From a virus, in IMG/VR virus record IMGVR_UViG_3300031758_008397, positions 1 to 64,000 of that record: a stretch of 64,000 bases of DNA; one strand, 5' to 3'. The position numbers and the translations under genes are program-made. Under the pieces are notes generated by a model. The model ran no database searches. It was not told the origin of the DNA and worked only from the letters and a program-made list of their open reading frames with translations. Positions 54,112 through 63,629 of the stretch are shown here, in pieces. How positions within the stretch are numbered: the first letter of the stretch is position 1; the number at the start of each line of letters is the position of its first letter.

Positions 54112-56966
54112 TCACTCCTAGCTACATAACTGAAATAACCAGCTAATGTTTTACCTACATCAGCAGTAGAACATAATATTAAACCATTTCTATATACAAT
54201 TACTTGTCCAGTTGTAAGAGATGCTTGAGTAGGAATTGTTTCTACAGTTTCTCTAAAAATACCTGTAATAGGTGTTCCATCTATAGTAAATCTCATTAAG
54301 TTTGGAGCATATTCTGGTAATATTGAATGCCATAAAGCATTTTCTGTTGTAGCAGAAACTGCACTACTTAATCCTAAGTTTCCTGGTGCTCCATCAACTA
54401 CTACTCCATAATTATTAGGGGCTGTAATTATAGTTGGAGTTAATGTTACTTTTTCAAAATAGGGTTGTATATATGCTGTTATATTCTCAATATATAAAGA
54501 TGTATCATTTGTTTTCATAAAACCTTGACATACATATTGATCATATACTTCATTAGCTACAAATGATGTTCCAGTTGCAGTATTTTCAAATCTAACATTT
54601 ATTCCATCAATTAAATCTATAAAAGAACTACTAGTAGTTCTAGTATCACTTCCAGTTGTATCAGTGAAATCTCCTGTATTATTGTTATAAGTTACAGAAG
54701 GAATCCAGTTAGTACCATTCCATTTATACCAAATCCAACTAGATAAAGTATTACTACTTCCAGTTGTAAGATAATTTGAACTAACTGTATCTGCTAAAAC
54801 TATACCATTAGGTAATGACACTCTTTTAATATGCATTCTAGGATATTTTGTATTTTCATTATAACTTCCAACAGAAGCTCCTGTACTACTTAACTGTATG
54901 TTTCCATTAGCATTATTAGATACAAAATTACCCCAATAATCCTGTGCAACACAAGCATTTCCAAATAAGTTAGTCGTATTTATTGTTCCATCTAATTGTC
55001 TATATGATTCAGTTCCATACTGAGGTAATAAATTTAATTGTGATAAATCTCCTGGATTCTGTCTAATAATAGTACTACTGTTAAAGGATAATAAAGTGCC
55101 ATCACCACTCCATAATCTATTATCACTTCCTTTAGACCAAGCATAATTAGCTTGATGTTCTCCCACATATATTTGTACTGTTGTTATATTATTAGCACTT
55201 GAGCCCCCAGCTAAACTCCACCAATATACTCTAGCTCCTCTTAATCCATTAGTAACTGTATTATCTCTAACACAGATAGCCATCCTAGTATCAGCATGTA
55301 TTTTATTAATATGTATATTAAGCCAATTAGAAGTTGTTAAAGCAACAGTTGTAAAGTTTAAATTAGTAGTATAACTACTAGCAGAACTAGTTAAAGTTAG
55401 AGCAGTTGTAGCTAAATTCATAAAAGCATAAACTACTCCATTAACATTAACATCAACTGCATATGTAGGGGTTGTTGATTCTTGTGTTATAACAGGACTG
55501 TTTATGTTTGTTATATTAATTTTCCATAATCCAGTAACAGAATCAGCAACATAAATTAAGTTTCTTGCTTGATCTAATGCAAACTGTCTAAATTGTGTAA
55601 TAGATAATGTAAATGGAGAAGGTCTTGTACTGTCAAAATCCCAATGTTGACCTGTAAATTGATTAATTATACTAAGTCCATTTTGATCTGCTTGTACTGT
55701 TAAATAGTTATCCCAAGCAATAATAGGTGCTACATATTGCCAACCATGACAATTAGGATAAGGTTGTAATGCAGCATATATATATGGATGAAATGATGTA
55801 CCAGATCCACTATAAGTAAAATTTGCATCAGCAGAATGTCCTCCAAATCTTTTAACTCCAAGTACAAATTTTGCAGTTCCAACAGGGCCTCCTTCAGTTA
55901 TTCTTATTCTATATATAGAAGGCCATTTTTCAGTCCATGGATCTTCTGAAAACTGTAAAACACCTGTTCCACTAGGATTATTATCAGGTATAAACATGCC
56001 AGCTAAATCATCTCTAGGATTTGCACTATAAGCAAAAGCTGACTGCAAATTAGAACTGGAAGTTACATTATTTAAAGTTGTATGTTTATGAGCTGAAAAA
56101 GTATTTCCAGGATCTGATTCTGGTCTGTTTCCTGTTGCAGTTTTTGTTGTAAAATTATTTCCACATAAATAACCATTAAATATTCTTCCATTTGAAAATC
56201 TAGAATTATTATTGTCTCTTGGTATAGTCCAATATTGTTTACATCTATAAAATAAAGTATTTTGATTCTGACCTGATATAAAAGTTCCAGATGCTGGTTG
56301 GCTAAAACCATCTGTGCTTCCTGTTCTACTAAGCCTATTACTTACAAACAACAACTGCCAGTTATATTCATCTAAAGAAGCTGGAACTACTGTGTTATAT
56401 AAGAAGTTATATCTTTCAAATGTAGTATTAACTAATGCATCACAAACATCATTTATCCATCTTGGATATTTAATTATAGAAACTCCAGGAACTGTTGCAT
56501 TTTGTACTGTTACTCTATAAGTTAAATTTATAATTTGTTCTGCCTGTTGAGTACAAGGAGTATTAAGTAACAAATATGCCCAAGGAGCTACTGTTGTATT
56601 TGCAACTTGACCTACACTAGATTGAGTTAATCCAACTGTTTGAAATGTTCTAGGAGTTACTACTGCATCTAACCTTTGTGTTATTACAAAATAAGGTGGA
56701 TTAGCATTTTGAAAAGCTTGAATTGCAGGTTGTCCAGAACCTTGATAAGCGGTTCCACTACATTGAATTGATGTTTTAGATCTCACAGGAGTAGCAGTTT
56801 CTGTGCTTATAAATATATTTCTTCCTGCCCACTGAAATATATTATCATTCTTTACCATTTCAGTATAAGCAAAATTAGTAATTATATTATCTTGCTCTCT
56901 TTTTTCTATTACTTTGCCAGTAATTTCATCTACTATTTCTAAAGTTAAATGGCCTGATAATTTCAT
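54108..56966 (-). CDS. large structural protein
   Basis: A 952-residue protein. The start (KLSGHLTLEIVDEITGKVIEKREQDNIITN) is common in phage tail or neck proteins. The rest is Thr-, Asn- and Ser-rich with a segment listing TRMAICVRDN and RVYWWSLAGG. It probably forms a virion or adsorption component. First gene of two in a minus-strand pair; converges with the replication block. Confidence 0.65.
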   Translation of the reverse strand: MKLSGHLTLEIVDEITGKVIEKREQDNIITNFAYTEMVKNDNIFQWAGRNIFISTETATPVRSKTSIQCSGTAYQGSGQPAIQAFQNANPPYFVITQRLDAVVTPRTFQTVGLTQSSVGQVANTTVAPWAYLLLNTPCTQQAEQIINLTYRVTVQNATVPGVSIIKYPRWINDVCDALVNTTFERYNFLYNTVVPASLDEYNWQLLFVSNRLSRTGSTDGFSQPASGTFISGQNQNTLFYRCKQYWTIPRDNNNSRFSNGRIFNGYLCGNNFTTKTATGNRPESDPGNTFSAHKHTTLNNVTSSSNLQSAFAYSANPRDDLAGMFIPDNNPSGTGVLQFSEDPWTEKWPSIYRIRITEGGPVGTAKFVLGVKRFGGHSADANFTYSGSGTSFHPYIYAALQPYPNCHGWQYVAPIIAWDNYLTVQADQNGLSIINQFTGQHWDFDSTRPSPFTLSITQFRQFALDQARNLIYVADSVTGLWKINITNINSPVITQESTTPTYAVDVNVNGVVYAFMNLATTALTLTSSASSYTTNLNFTTVALTTSNWLNIHINKIHADTRMAICVRDNTVTNGLRGARVYWWSLAGGSSANNITTVQIYVGEHQANYAWSKGSDNRLWSGDGTLLSFNSSTIIRQNPGDLSQLNLLPQYGTESYRQLDGTINTTNLFGNACVAQDYWGNFVSNNANGNIQLSSTGASVGSYNENTKYPRMHIKRVSLPNGIVLADTVSSNYLTTGSSNTLSSWIWYKWNGTNWIPSVTYNNNTGDFTDTTGSDTRTTSSSFIDLIDGINVRFENTATGTSFVANEVYDQYVCQGFMKTNDTSLYIENITAYIQPYFEKVTLTPTIITAPNNYGVVVDGAPGNLGLSSAVSATTENALWHSILPEYAPNLMRFTIDGTPITGIFRETVETIPTQASLTTGQVIVYRNGLILCSTADVGKTLAGYFSYVARSD

Positions 56967-56975
56967 TTATTTGTT

Positions 56976-57947
56976 TTATCCTATAATTATTGAAGTGAAA
57001 GGTATCCTATTAAATGATAAATAAGAAGCGCCTTTATTAAAATTACTACTGCTTATATTATCATTATTATCTGATAAGTTTTGTACTGTAAAAGGTACCC
57101 TATTAAATGATAATAAAGAGCCACCTTTATTAAAATTACTACTACTACTTATATCTTCTAAGTTAAATATGTTTTGTACTGTAAAAGGTACTCTATTAAA
57201 TGTTAATAAAGAAGCGCCCTTATTAAAAGTTTTAGCATATTCATCAGCTATATAATTAGGGTAAGACATTAATATTTGCTGATTACTGCCTTCTAATTCT
57301 TGAGATAATACTTTAATGTCTAACCATCTTTTTATAAAAGTATAGTTAGTATTAACATTTAAATTAAGTCTAGTGTCAGGCGTTGTTAAGTCTGTTATTG
57401 ATTTAAATACTGATACAGAAGTTGTATTGTTATTTGAGTCTATTACATCAATAAATTGTGCAAATGTATTTCTATAAGTGTAATTTACACTGTTTAATCT
57501 AATTCCTGTTGTTTGATTATTATTAGTATATTGTATAACTTGAGGACCATCTGGAGGATAGGGTGCTAAAGTTATAGTGATAGGATCATTTAATGTATTG
57601 TTATAAGCTAATAAAGAACCTCCTTTACTAAAATTATTAATGTTATCAACTAATAAAGGAACGATATCTACAAATTTGTAATTATTAGTGTCTCCATTTA
57701 AAGTTACTCTAAGTCTAATATTACTTTGTATATTATTTGGAATAATAATAATTACATTTTTACTTGTGTTATTTGGAATTATAGTTACAGGATCTGTTAG
57801 GGGATTAGGCTCTATTTGCTCCCATAAATAAGTAGTTGCATTAGATACAGGAGATAAAGTAGCCGTTATGGGACTGCCACATAATACATACTGTGGTTCT
57901 AAAAACCAATCAGATTGATATGTTGGAAAGAATAAATATCTTTTCAC
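56976..57947 (-). CDS. structural protein with tandem repeats
   Basis: A 323-residue protein. The C-terminal part repeats a unit of about 32 residues ending NFNKGGSLLSFNRVPFTVQN three times, with a fourth copy degenerate (KGGSLLAYNNTLNDPITI). The N-terminal part has a PKD-like segment (ATTYLWEQIEPNPLTDPVTI). It probably decorates the virion. Minus strand, upstream of the large structural gene. Confidence 0.6.
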   Translation of the reverse strand: MKRYLFFPTYQSDWFLEPQYVLCGSPITATLSPVSNATTYLWEQIEPNPLTDPVTIIPNNTSKNVIIIIPNNIQSNIRLRVTLNGDTNNYKFVDIVPLLVDNINNFSKGGSLLAYNNTLNDPITITLAPYPPDGPQVIQYTNNNQTTGIRLNSVNYTYRNTFAQFIDVIDSNNNTTSVSVFKSITDLTTPDTRLNLNVNTNYTFIKRWLDIKVLSQELEGSNQQILMSYPNYIADEYAKTFNKGASLLTFNRVPFTVQNIFNLEDISSSSNFNKGGSLLSFNRVPFTVQNLSDNNDNISSSNFNKGASYLSFNRIPFTSIIIG

Positions 57948-58002
57948 TTTTGTTCTAATTTAATATATACTCTACAGTATTAACAATATGTAAAGTATTT
58001 GT

Positions 58003-58524
58003 ATGCAATCTAGTAATAAAATTGTTAAAGATAATAACAAGTATGTAATAAGTTTAGATCCTGGTTTAGAAGGTGCCTTGTGCCTTTATAATTTGACTAC
58101 AGATAAAGTAATAGAAGTTCTTAATACTCCTACTTATAAAAAAGATAAAAAGACTTGGCTACATGGTAAAAACATATATACTAAACTACAAGAATGGAGT
58201 TTATTAACTAATAAAGTTATTATTGAAACTCAAACTATAATGAGTGGTAGAGATGGTACTAAATCAGCAAAAACCACTATGAAAAACTTTGGAATGTTGT
58301 TGGGAATATTGTCTACATTAGATTTTGAAATAATTGAAGTTGAACCTAGAGTTTGGCAATCAATAGTTCTTAAAAATGTTATTGATCCAGGATTGCCTCT
58401 TAAACTTAAACCAACAAAAAGAAAGAGTATGGTATTAACAAGAGATTTTAATCCTAAAAATGATGGGCAAGCAGATGCAATAGCAATTGCTCTATACTAT
58501 AAAACTCTTTTAACTAAAAATTAA
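58003..58524 (+). CDS. RuvC-like Holliday junction resolvase
   Basis: A 173-residue protein with the RNase H-like nuclease core: ISLDPGLEGALCLY (catalytic Asp near residue 20), VIIETQTIM (Glu) and NDGQADAIAIALYYK (Asp pair). It would cut branched DNA before packaging. The gene is divergent from the minus-strand structural pair; the 55-base gap holds promoters. It ends in a terminator. Confidence 0.8.
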   Translation: MQSSNKIVKDNNKYVISLDPGLEGALCLYNLTTDKVIEVLNTPTYKKDKKTWLHGKNIYTKLQEWSLLTNKVIIETQTIMSGRDGTKSAKTTMKNFGMLLGILSTLDFEIIEVEPRVWQSIVLKNVIDPGLPLKLKPTKRKSMVLTRDFNPKNDGQADAIAIALYYKTLLTKN

Positions 58525-58533
58525 AAGAGTTTT
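58501..58533 (+). terminator. terminator overlapping the end of the resolvase gene
   Basis: AAAACTCTTTTA (58501-58512) pairs with TAAAAGAGTTTT (58522-58533), 12 bp, ending in T-rich sequence. Confidence 0.75.
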
Positions 58534-58581
58534 ATATTAATAGTTATAGACATAAAATAACCTTATAAATCCTTATAAATA

Positions 58582-59376
58582 ATGAAGTTAATAAGACTAG
58601 ATACAATAAAAAATAAAATTAATCAGTTTCCTATTAAAGCATCTGTTTTTTTACGTCTGAAAAAACAAATAACTTTAGAAGAAATTGATGGAGTTTTATT
58701 TTGTCTCAATGTAAAATTAAAGGATCATGTTTTAGATCATGATTTTTGTAGAGATGTTTATAATGTATTGCTAAAAGTAAGATTAGATAATAATTATTAT
58801 TTTATGCAAAACTCAGAGGCTCAATATTATACATATTCAGCTCCTTTTACAATGTCTATAGAAGAGTATATAAAAATAACTAGCAAGTCATTTTATAAAG
58901 GACTTGTTACAAAGGATCAAGTTAAAGTGTTAGATTATCTTCTACCTGATTCTATTTTTAATAACATATATACAGCAGATGGTGACTTGACATTTGAAAT
59001 AAATAAAGAATGTCTTTATTTATTTGTTAGATTAATGCCATATTCTGAATCAGATTTAACTGGCTTAATTATGTTTCTTAATACTGATCTAGTATATATG
59101 ATCAGTGAAAGAAATAATAAGGAGAAATGTTCTAGTCTAGGCTTTATAATTAAATTAAAAGATAGATATCTCTTAAAAGATTTTAAATATAGCCCTGAGG
59201 ATACTTGGTCACCCTTAAACTTAAATCCACATATTAGATATAAAATTAAAAAACAATTTATAAATGATAAGTTGTTTGACAATGTATCTTTTAAATACAG
59301 TGTAGAGTATAGTTTATTATATATAAATGACAATACTTTGTTAGATAAATATGATTTAAAAGTATTAGACATTTAA
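58582..59376 (+). CDS. hypothetical protein
   Basis: A 264-residue protein, not recognised; mixed alpha/beta with many Lys and Tyr. The ATG directly follows TATAAATA, in a small direct repeat of CCTTATAAAT. Confidence 0.55.
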   Translation: MKLIRLDTIKNKINQFPIKASVFLRLKKQITLEEIDGVLFCLNVKLKDHVLDHDFCRDVYNVLLKVRLDNNYYFMQNSEAQYYTYSAPFTMSIEEYIKITSKSFYKGLVTKDQVKVLDYLLPDSIFNNIYTADGDLTFEINKECLYLFVRLMPYSESDLTGLIMFLNTDLVYMISERNNKEKCSSLGFIIKLKDRYLLKDFKYSPEDTWSPLNLNPHIRYKIKKQFINDKLFDNVSFKYSVEYSLLYINDNTLLDKYDLKVLDI

Positions 59377-59430
59377 TATGCTTTTTAAGTTTTATTAGTT
59401 AAGTAGCAAATTACTATATTTACTATAACA

Positions 59431-59595
59431 ATGTGACTAGAAAAAGATTTTATTTATTTGGCAAATCATATATGTCAGATAAGCAATGAGAAGGAAAGAC
59501 AAATCATTTTAGACTTTTGTTTGTCAGTTTTACCTAATACAACTAAAAGTTTTAATAGTGTAACCTTTAAAAAATATATAGCTCAAAGAACATAA
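59431..59595 (+). pseudogene. small gene with TGA as its second codon
   Basis: ATG (59431) is directly followed by TGA, then an open frame of 52 codons (LEKDFIYLANHICQISNEKERQ...) to TAA 59595. The peptide is protein-like. CGA to TGA would explain the stop; a TTG start at residue 8 of this stretch is another option. The 248-base gap between 59376 and 59625 holds nothing else I can recognise. Confidence 0.4.
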
Positions 59596-59624
59596 TTTAA
59601 TAAAAATAATAGGAAATACATATC

Positions 59625-59975
59625 ATGGCTAAACCAGTAAAAGGTAATAAAAATAAAAGACCAGCTTCTGATGAGAGAAGACTTAAGTCGGCACATCTTA
59701 ATAATCTAAAGAGAAATGTTGCTATTATTTCTAGTAGAGAGTCTACTCCTGATGGGTTTAAAGTAACCTTTGTTAGTAAAGAAAAGATCAGAATTAAAGG
59801 GCCAGGTGCTCAGGCTATTAAACTAGCAACTCATAAGAATAGAGAAGATGTAATTGAAGCGGTAGCTCAAAGAAATTGGACAAGAGTAGTAACACTTATT
59901 CCAATGGAAGCTGCAGCTTCCATTGACTATAAAAATACACAAGAACAAGAAGTAACTACAAAGAAAGTAAAATAG
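59625..59975 (+). CDS. small basic protein
   Basis: A 116-residue protein with a strongly basic N-terminus (AKPVKGNKNKRPASDERRLK), probably nucleic-acid binding. Family unknown. An inverted repeat follows it. Confidence 0.55.
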   Translation: MAKPVKGNKNKRPASDERRLKSAHLNNLKRNVAIISSRESTPDGFKVTFVSKEKIRIKGPGAQAIKLATHKNREDVIEAVAQRNWTRVVTLIPMEAAASIDYKNTQEQEVTTKKVK

Positions 59976-59982
59976 TGATCTA

Positions 59983-60037
59983 ATTGATAAGTTAACACAT
60001 TACATAAAATTGTAATAAAAGCTGTGTTAACTTATCA
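59983..60037. promoter_or_regulatory. 15-bp inverted repeat before the reductase gene
   Basis: TTGATAAGTTAACAC (59983-59997) is inverted at 60023-60037 with a 25-base spacer. It may terminate the upstream transcript or be an operator. A TTAAGTTTG motif starts 6 bases after it. Confidence 0.5.
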
Positions 60038-60042
60038 ATACA

Positions 60043-60051
60043 TTTAAGTTT
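60043..60051 (+). promoter_or_regulatory. TTAAGTTTG motif before the reductase gene
   Basis: Exact copy 36 bases before the start of the reductase, with TATTAT 19 bases after its last base, a spacing like bacterial -35/-10 elements. Confidence 0.4.
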
Positions 60052-60086
60052 GTCTTTAAAAGATAAAATTATTATTACTTATTTAT

Positions 60087-63000
60087 ATGTTAGTTGAATT
60101 TGAGTTAAATAAAGAAGAACAAGATATTAAACCTGACTTTGGTCCTGTAGGTTCTATTGTTGATATTAGAACATATAGAAGATGGCTGCCAAATAAAAAA
60201 AGAAGAGAGACATTTGTAGAAAGAAATGCAAGAGTAGTAGATGCTAATTTAGACCTTGTTAAAGATATTATTAGTGATCAAGAGTATGAGTTAGAAAGAT
60301 CTACTATGATGGATCATATGAATAAATTACTAGCTCTGCCTTCTGGTAGAAGTATGTGGATTGCAGGCACTGAAGCTAATAAAAAACATCCTGCTTCATC
60401 CTTCAATTGTTCAGCTTTAGCTATTAATAGAATAGAAGCTTTTACAACTGTATTTGAACTGTTAATGCTTGGTACTGGTGTTGGATTTAGAGTGTTTGGC
60501 TCTGATATTAATGAGCTGTCAAATATTAAGAAGTTTGATATATTGTTTGATTCTTATAACCCAAAGCCTAAACATGAGAGAATTGAAAGTACCATTGTAA
60601 GTTATTCTAAGAATGCAACTATTGTACAGGTTGGGGATAGTAGAGAAGGATGGATACATGCTTTACACGCTCTCTTAGAAATAGCTTTTTGTATAAATAA
60701 AGATACGTCTATCTCATTTAATTTTGATTCTGTTAGACCATTAGGTGAGAGAATTAATGGTTTTGGTGGCACGGCTAGTGGTCATGAAGCATTAAAGAAT
60801 TTGCTTAAAGATGTCTTTGATATCTTTAATGAATGTCCGGATAGTAAGCTTAGAAGTATTGATTGTTTAGATATTTGTTGTGCTATTGCTAAGGGTGTTG
60901 TAGCTGGTAATACTAGAAGATCTGCATTACTTTGTCTCTTTGAAGAAGGTGATGACCTAATGGCCAATGCTAAGGTAAACCTATTTGATGATCCTACTTT
61001 AAAGGGTAAGTATTATAGAATTCAAAGTAATAATACTGAAGCATTAGGCACCCCTTATTTATCTGAATTAAGAGAGTTTCTAGAAGCCAATCCAGATGTT
61101 TCTAAAGAAGATTTATTCAAGTTTATTGATAAGTACAAACCTTCTGTTGAATGGTTAAAAGAAAGATTTAAAGTAATTGCTAATGCTGGTGATCCAGGCT
61201 TTGCTAACTATTTGAAGATGGTTGGTAAGAAGTGGTTAGCTGTTAGAAAGCACAGACCTGATTTTGATGTTAAGAAAATCTGGGAATATTTTTGTGATAT
61301 TTGTACGAACCCATGCCACGAAATAATTTTGTCTGTAGGTTATAAAGATGGTAAAGGAACTGGATTTTGCAATTTAACAACTCTTCCAATTAATAAATTT
61401 GTTATTAAAAAATGTAATAATAATGATTTATGTGCAGTTACTGGTTATAAGCTAGATGAGAAAGCTTTAGAACAAGCTATTAAACTTACAGTTAGAATAG
61501 CTACAAGACAAACCTTTGTTACTATGCCTAGAGCTGAACTAGATGATACTCAGAAAGCTGAAAGATTGTTGGGAGTGTCAGTCACTGGTTGGATTCAATT
61601 ATTTAATAAACTAGATTTGTCTTATACAGAACAAGAAGACTTAATGACTAAGTTAAATGACTGGGCTAATGATGAAGCAACTACATATGCTAATAAGTTA
61701 GGTATTGAAAGACCCTTAATGGTGTGTTGTATTAAACCAGAGGGGTGCGGAAAAATTTCACATATAAGAACAACAACTGAAGGTTTATTAAGAGTTGATG
61801 AGATCGGAGATGTATCTAAATTAGGTTTTAATAAAGTTGATACAAACAATACAACAACTAAAGGATTTTCTATTAGAAGTGTATATAATAACGGCTTATC
61901 TAAAGTTGTAAAAATTAAACTAAACAATGGAAGAGAATTAGTATTTACACTCCAACATCCTTTTAGTGTAAATGGTTTATGGAAAAATGCTGTTAATTTA
62001 AAGAAAGGCGATGTATTAGATATTGAATTAGATACTTATAATAAAGTAACTAATGAATTACTAGCAAATTACAGTGCTAAATATAATCATTTAAGAAAAG
62101 AAGATTTATTATTTCCTAAAGAAATAACTAATGATTTATCTTGGTGGGTTGCTAGTGTATTTGCTAATGGTAGTGTAACTAATCATGCAATTAGTTTCTA
62201 TTCAGGATATATAGAAGTAGTACAAAAGTTTGTTGATTTAAGCAATAGTTTATTTAATATTTCTACTGTTGCTACAAAAGATAAAATAAAAGATATGTAT
62301 AGGGTAAATATTAATTCTACAGATTTAGTTGAATATTTAAAGCTTAATGGTTTATTAAAGACAAAAAACTTTACTATTCCTCTTATTATTAGAAGATCTA
62401 GTAGAGAAGCTTTACTATCTTTTATTTGTGGTTATTTAGATAATGATGGCTGCTTTAAAAACAAAGGATGTAGTATTACTACAAAGAATGAAAACTTTGC
62501 AAGAATGTTACAAGAAGTTGGAGAAGCAGTAGGGCTATCATTTAGTTGTTATGATTATACAAGAGAAACAACTAAAAGTATTGGCATTTATTATGACTTA
62601 CAGTTAAGTAGAACTTATTCAACTAATAGAGCTATTGATTTTATTAACAGTAATAGTATTAAAGCTAAATTAAATGGCTTTATTATTTCAAGTGATAAGA
62701 GTCATAAAAATCCTTATAAGGTTGATAGTGTTGAAGTATTAGAAGAGTTAATTAACACTTATGATATAGAAGTAGATGATCCTCATTGGTATTATCAAGG
62801 TGGTATTAAATCGCATAATACTGGCTCTAAAGTATTAGGCTCTTCTAGTGGAGTTCATTGGGATTGGGCACCTTATTATATTAATAGAATTCAAATGGGC
62901 GCTAATGATGCTCTTGCTAAGACATTAAAAGATCAGGGCTTTAGCTGGATTCCAACTCCTTATGATTTACTTAAACTATATAATGATCAAGTTGAAGTGT

Positions 63001-63608
63001 TTAGTAATAATAATGTTATTAGATTATTTCAAAGGTTATTAGTTAGGTTTAATATTACTAAATCAAAATATGAGCCAAAGTTTAAAGATGTTTGGAGTAG
63101 AATTGAACACTTTAGATCTCTAACTGATAAGGATAAACAAGAAGCCTTTAACAATTCTAATGCAGTTTTATTTGAGTTTCCTGTTAACTCTGGTATGGTT
63201 GAATCTCAAGGTAGTGTAAGTGCTAGTAGACAGTTGCAAAATGTACTTAGATTTACTGATTGTTATGTTGATCATATGGTGTCTTCTACTATTACAGCTA
63301 AAGAAGATGAATGGGATAACTTAGCAGAAGAGTTACATCAAGAAAAGAATTGGTTTAGATTTATTAATGCGGCCTTCTTATCTTATTACAGTGGTAATCA
63401 TCCTCTTCTTCCTAATGAAGAAATAACAGAAGAAGTCTATAACAAGATGATGTCTTCTTTCAAGCAGTCTGAGTGGGTTAAAGATGGCAAGTTCTATGTC
63501 AATGAAGATCTATTAGCTAAATTAGAACAAGCAGCTTTAAGAGCTAATGTTGATATTGATGATGTTGATTTAGGTGCTTCTTGTCAAGGGGCATGTCCCG
63601 TCCGTTAA
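60087..63608 (+). CDS. nrdJ: class II (B12-dependent) ribonucleotide reductase with intein
   Basis: A 1173-residue precursor; removing the intein (residues 554-911) leaves 815. It makes deoxyribonucleotides using adenosylcobalamin. Seen are PSGRSMW near residue 82, FNCSAL near 102, GTGVGF near 128, VAGNTRRSAL, GFCNLTT and the C-terminal CQGACPVR, like the redox cysteines of the Lactobacillus-type enzyme. The gene supplies nucleotides and needs vitamin B12 from the host. A TTAAGTTTG motif precedes it. Confidence 0.9.
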   Translation: MLVEFELNKEEQDIKPDFGPVGSIVDIRTYRRWLPNKKRRETFVERNARVVDANLDLVKDIISDQEYELERSTMMDHMNKLLALPSGRSMWIAGTEANKKHPASSFNCSALAINRIEAFTTVFELLMLGTGVGFRVFGSDINELSNIKKFDILFDSYNPKPKHERIESTIVSYSKNATIVQVGDSREGWIHALHALLEIAFCINKDTSISFNFDSVRPLGERINGFGGTASGHEALKNLLKDVFDIFNECPDSKLRSIDCLDICCAIAKGVVAGNTRRSALLCLFEEGDDLMANAKVNLFDDPTLKGKYYRIQSNNTEALGTPYLSELREFLEANPDVSKEDLFKFIDKYKPSVEWLKERFKVIANAGDPGFANYLKMVGKKWLAVRKHRPDFDVKKIWEYFCDICTNPCHEIILSVGYKDGKGTGFCNLTTLPINKFVIKKCNNNDLCAVTGYKLDEKALEQAIKLTVRIATRQTFVTMPRAELDDTQKAERLLGVSVTGWIQLFNKLDLSYTEQEDLMTKLNDWANDEATTYANKLGIERPLMVCCIKPEGCGKISHIRTTTEGLLRVDEIGDVSKLGFNKVDTNNTTTKGFSIRSVYNNGLSKVVKIKLNNGRELVFTLQHPFSVNGLWKNAVNLKKGDVLDIELDTYNKVTNELLANYSAKYNHLRKEDLLFPKEITNDLSWWVASVFANGSVTNHAISFYSGYIEVVQKFVDLSNSLFNISTVATKDKIKDMYRVNINSTDLVEYLKLNGLLKTKNFTIPLIIRRSSREALLSFICGYLDNDGCFKNKGCSITTKNENFARMLQEVGEAVGLSFSCYDYTRETTKSIGIYYDLQLSRTYSTNRAIDFINSNSIKAKLNGFIISSDKSHKNPYKVDSVEVLEELINTYDIEVDDPHWYYQGGIKSHNTGSKVLGSSSGVHWDWAPYYINRIQMGANDALAKTLKDQGFSWIPTPYDLLKLYNDQVEVFSNNNVIRLFQRLLVRFNITKSKYEPKFKDVWSRIEHFRSLTDKDKQEAFNNSNAVLFEFPVNSGMVESQGSVSASRQLQNVLRFTDCYVDHMVSSTITAKEDEWDNLAEELHQEKNWFRFINAAFLSYYSGNHPLLPNEEITEEVYNKMMSSFKQSEWVKDGKFYVNEDLLAKLEQAALRANVDIDDVDLGASCQGACPVR
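61746..62819 (+). mobile_element. intein with LAGLIDADG homing domain in the reductase
   Basis: 358 residues. It begins with Cys (KPEG-CGKISH) and ends HN before Thr (SHN-TGS). Splicing motifs include LQHPFSVNG (block B, His) and DIEVDDPHWYYQGGIKSHN (blocks F and G). LAGLIDADG-like helices are WWVASVFANGSV and LSFICGYLDNDGCF. The first has Asn where the catalytic Asp is expected, so nuclease activity may be weak. Confidence 0.88.
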
Positions 63609-63629
63609 GCATAAATACTTAATAACTTA

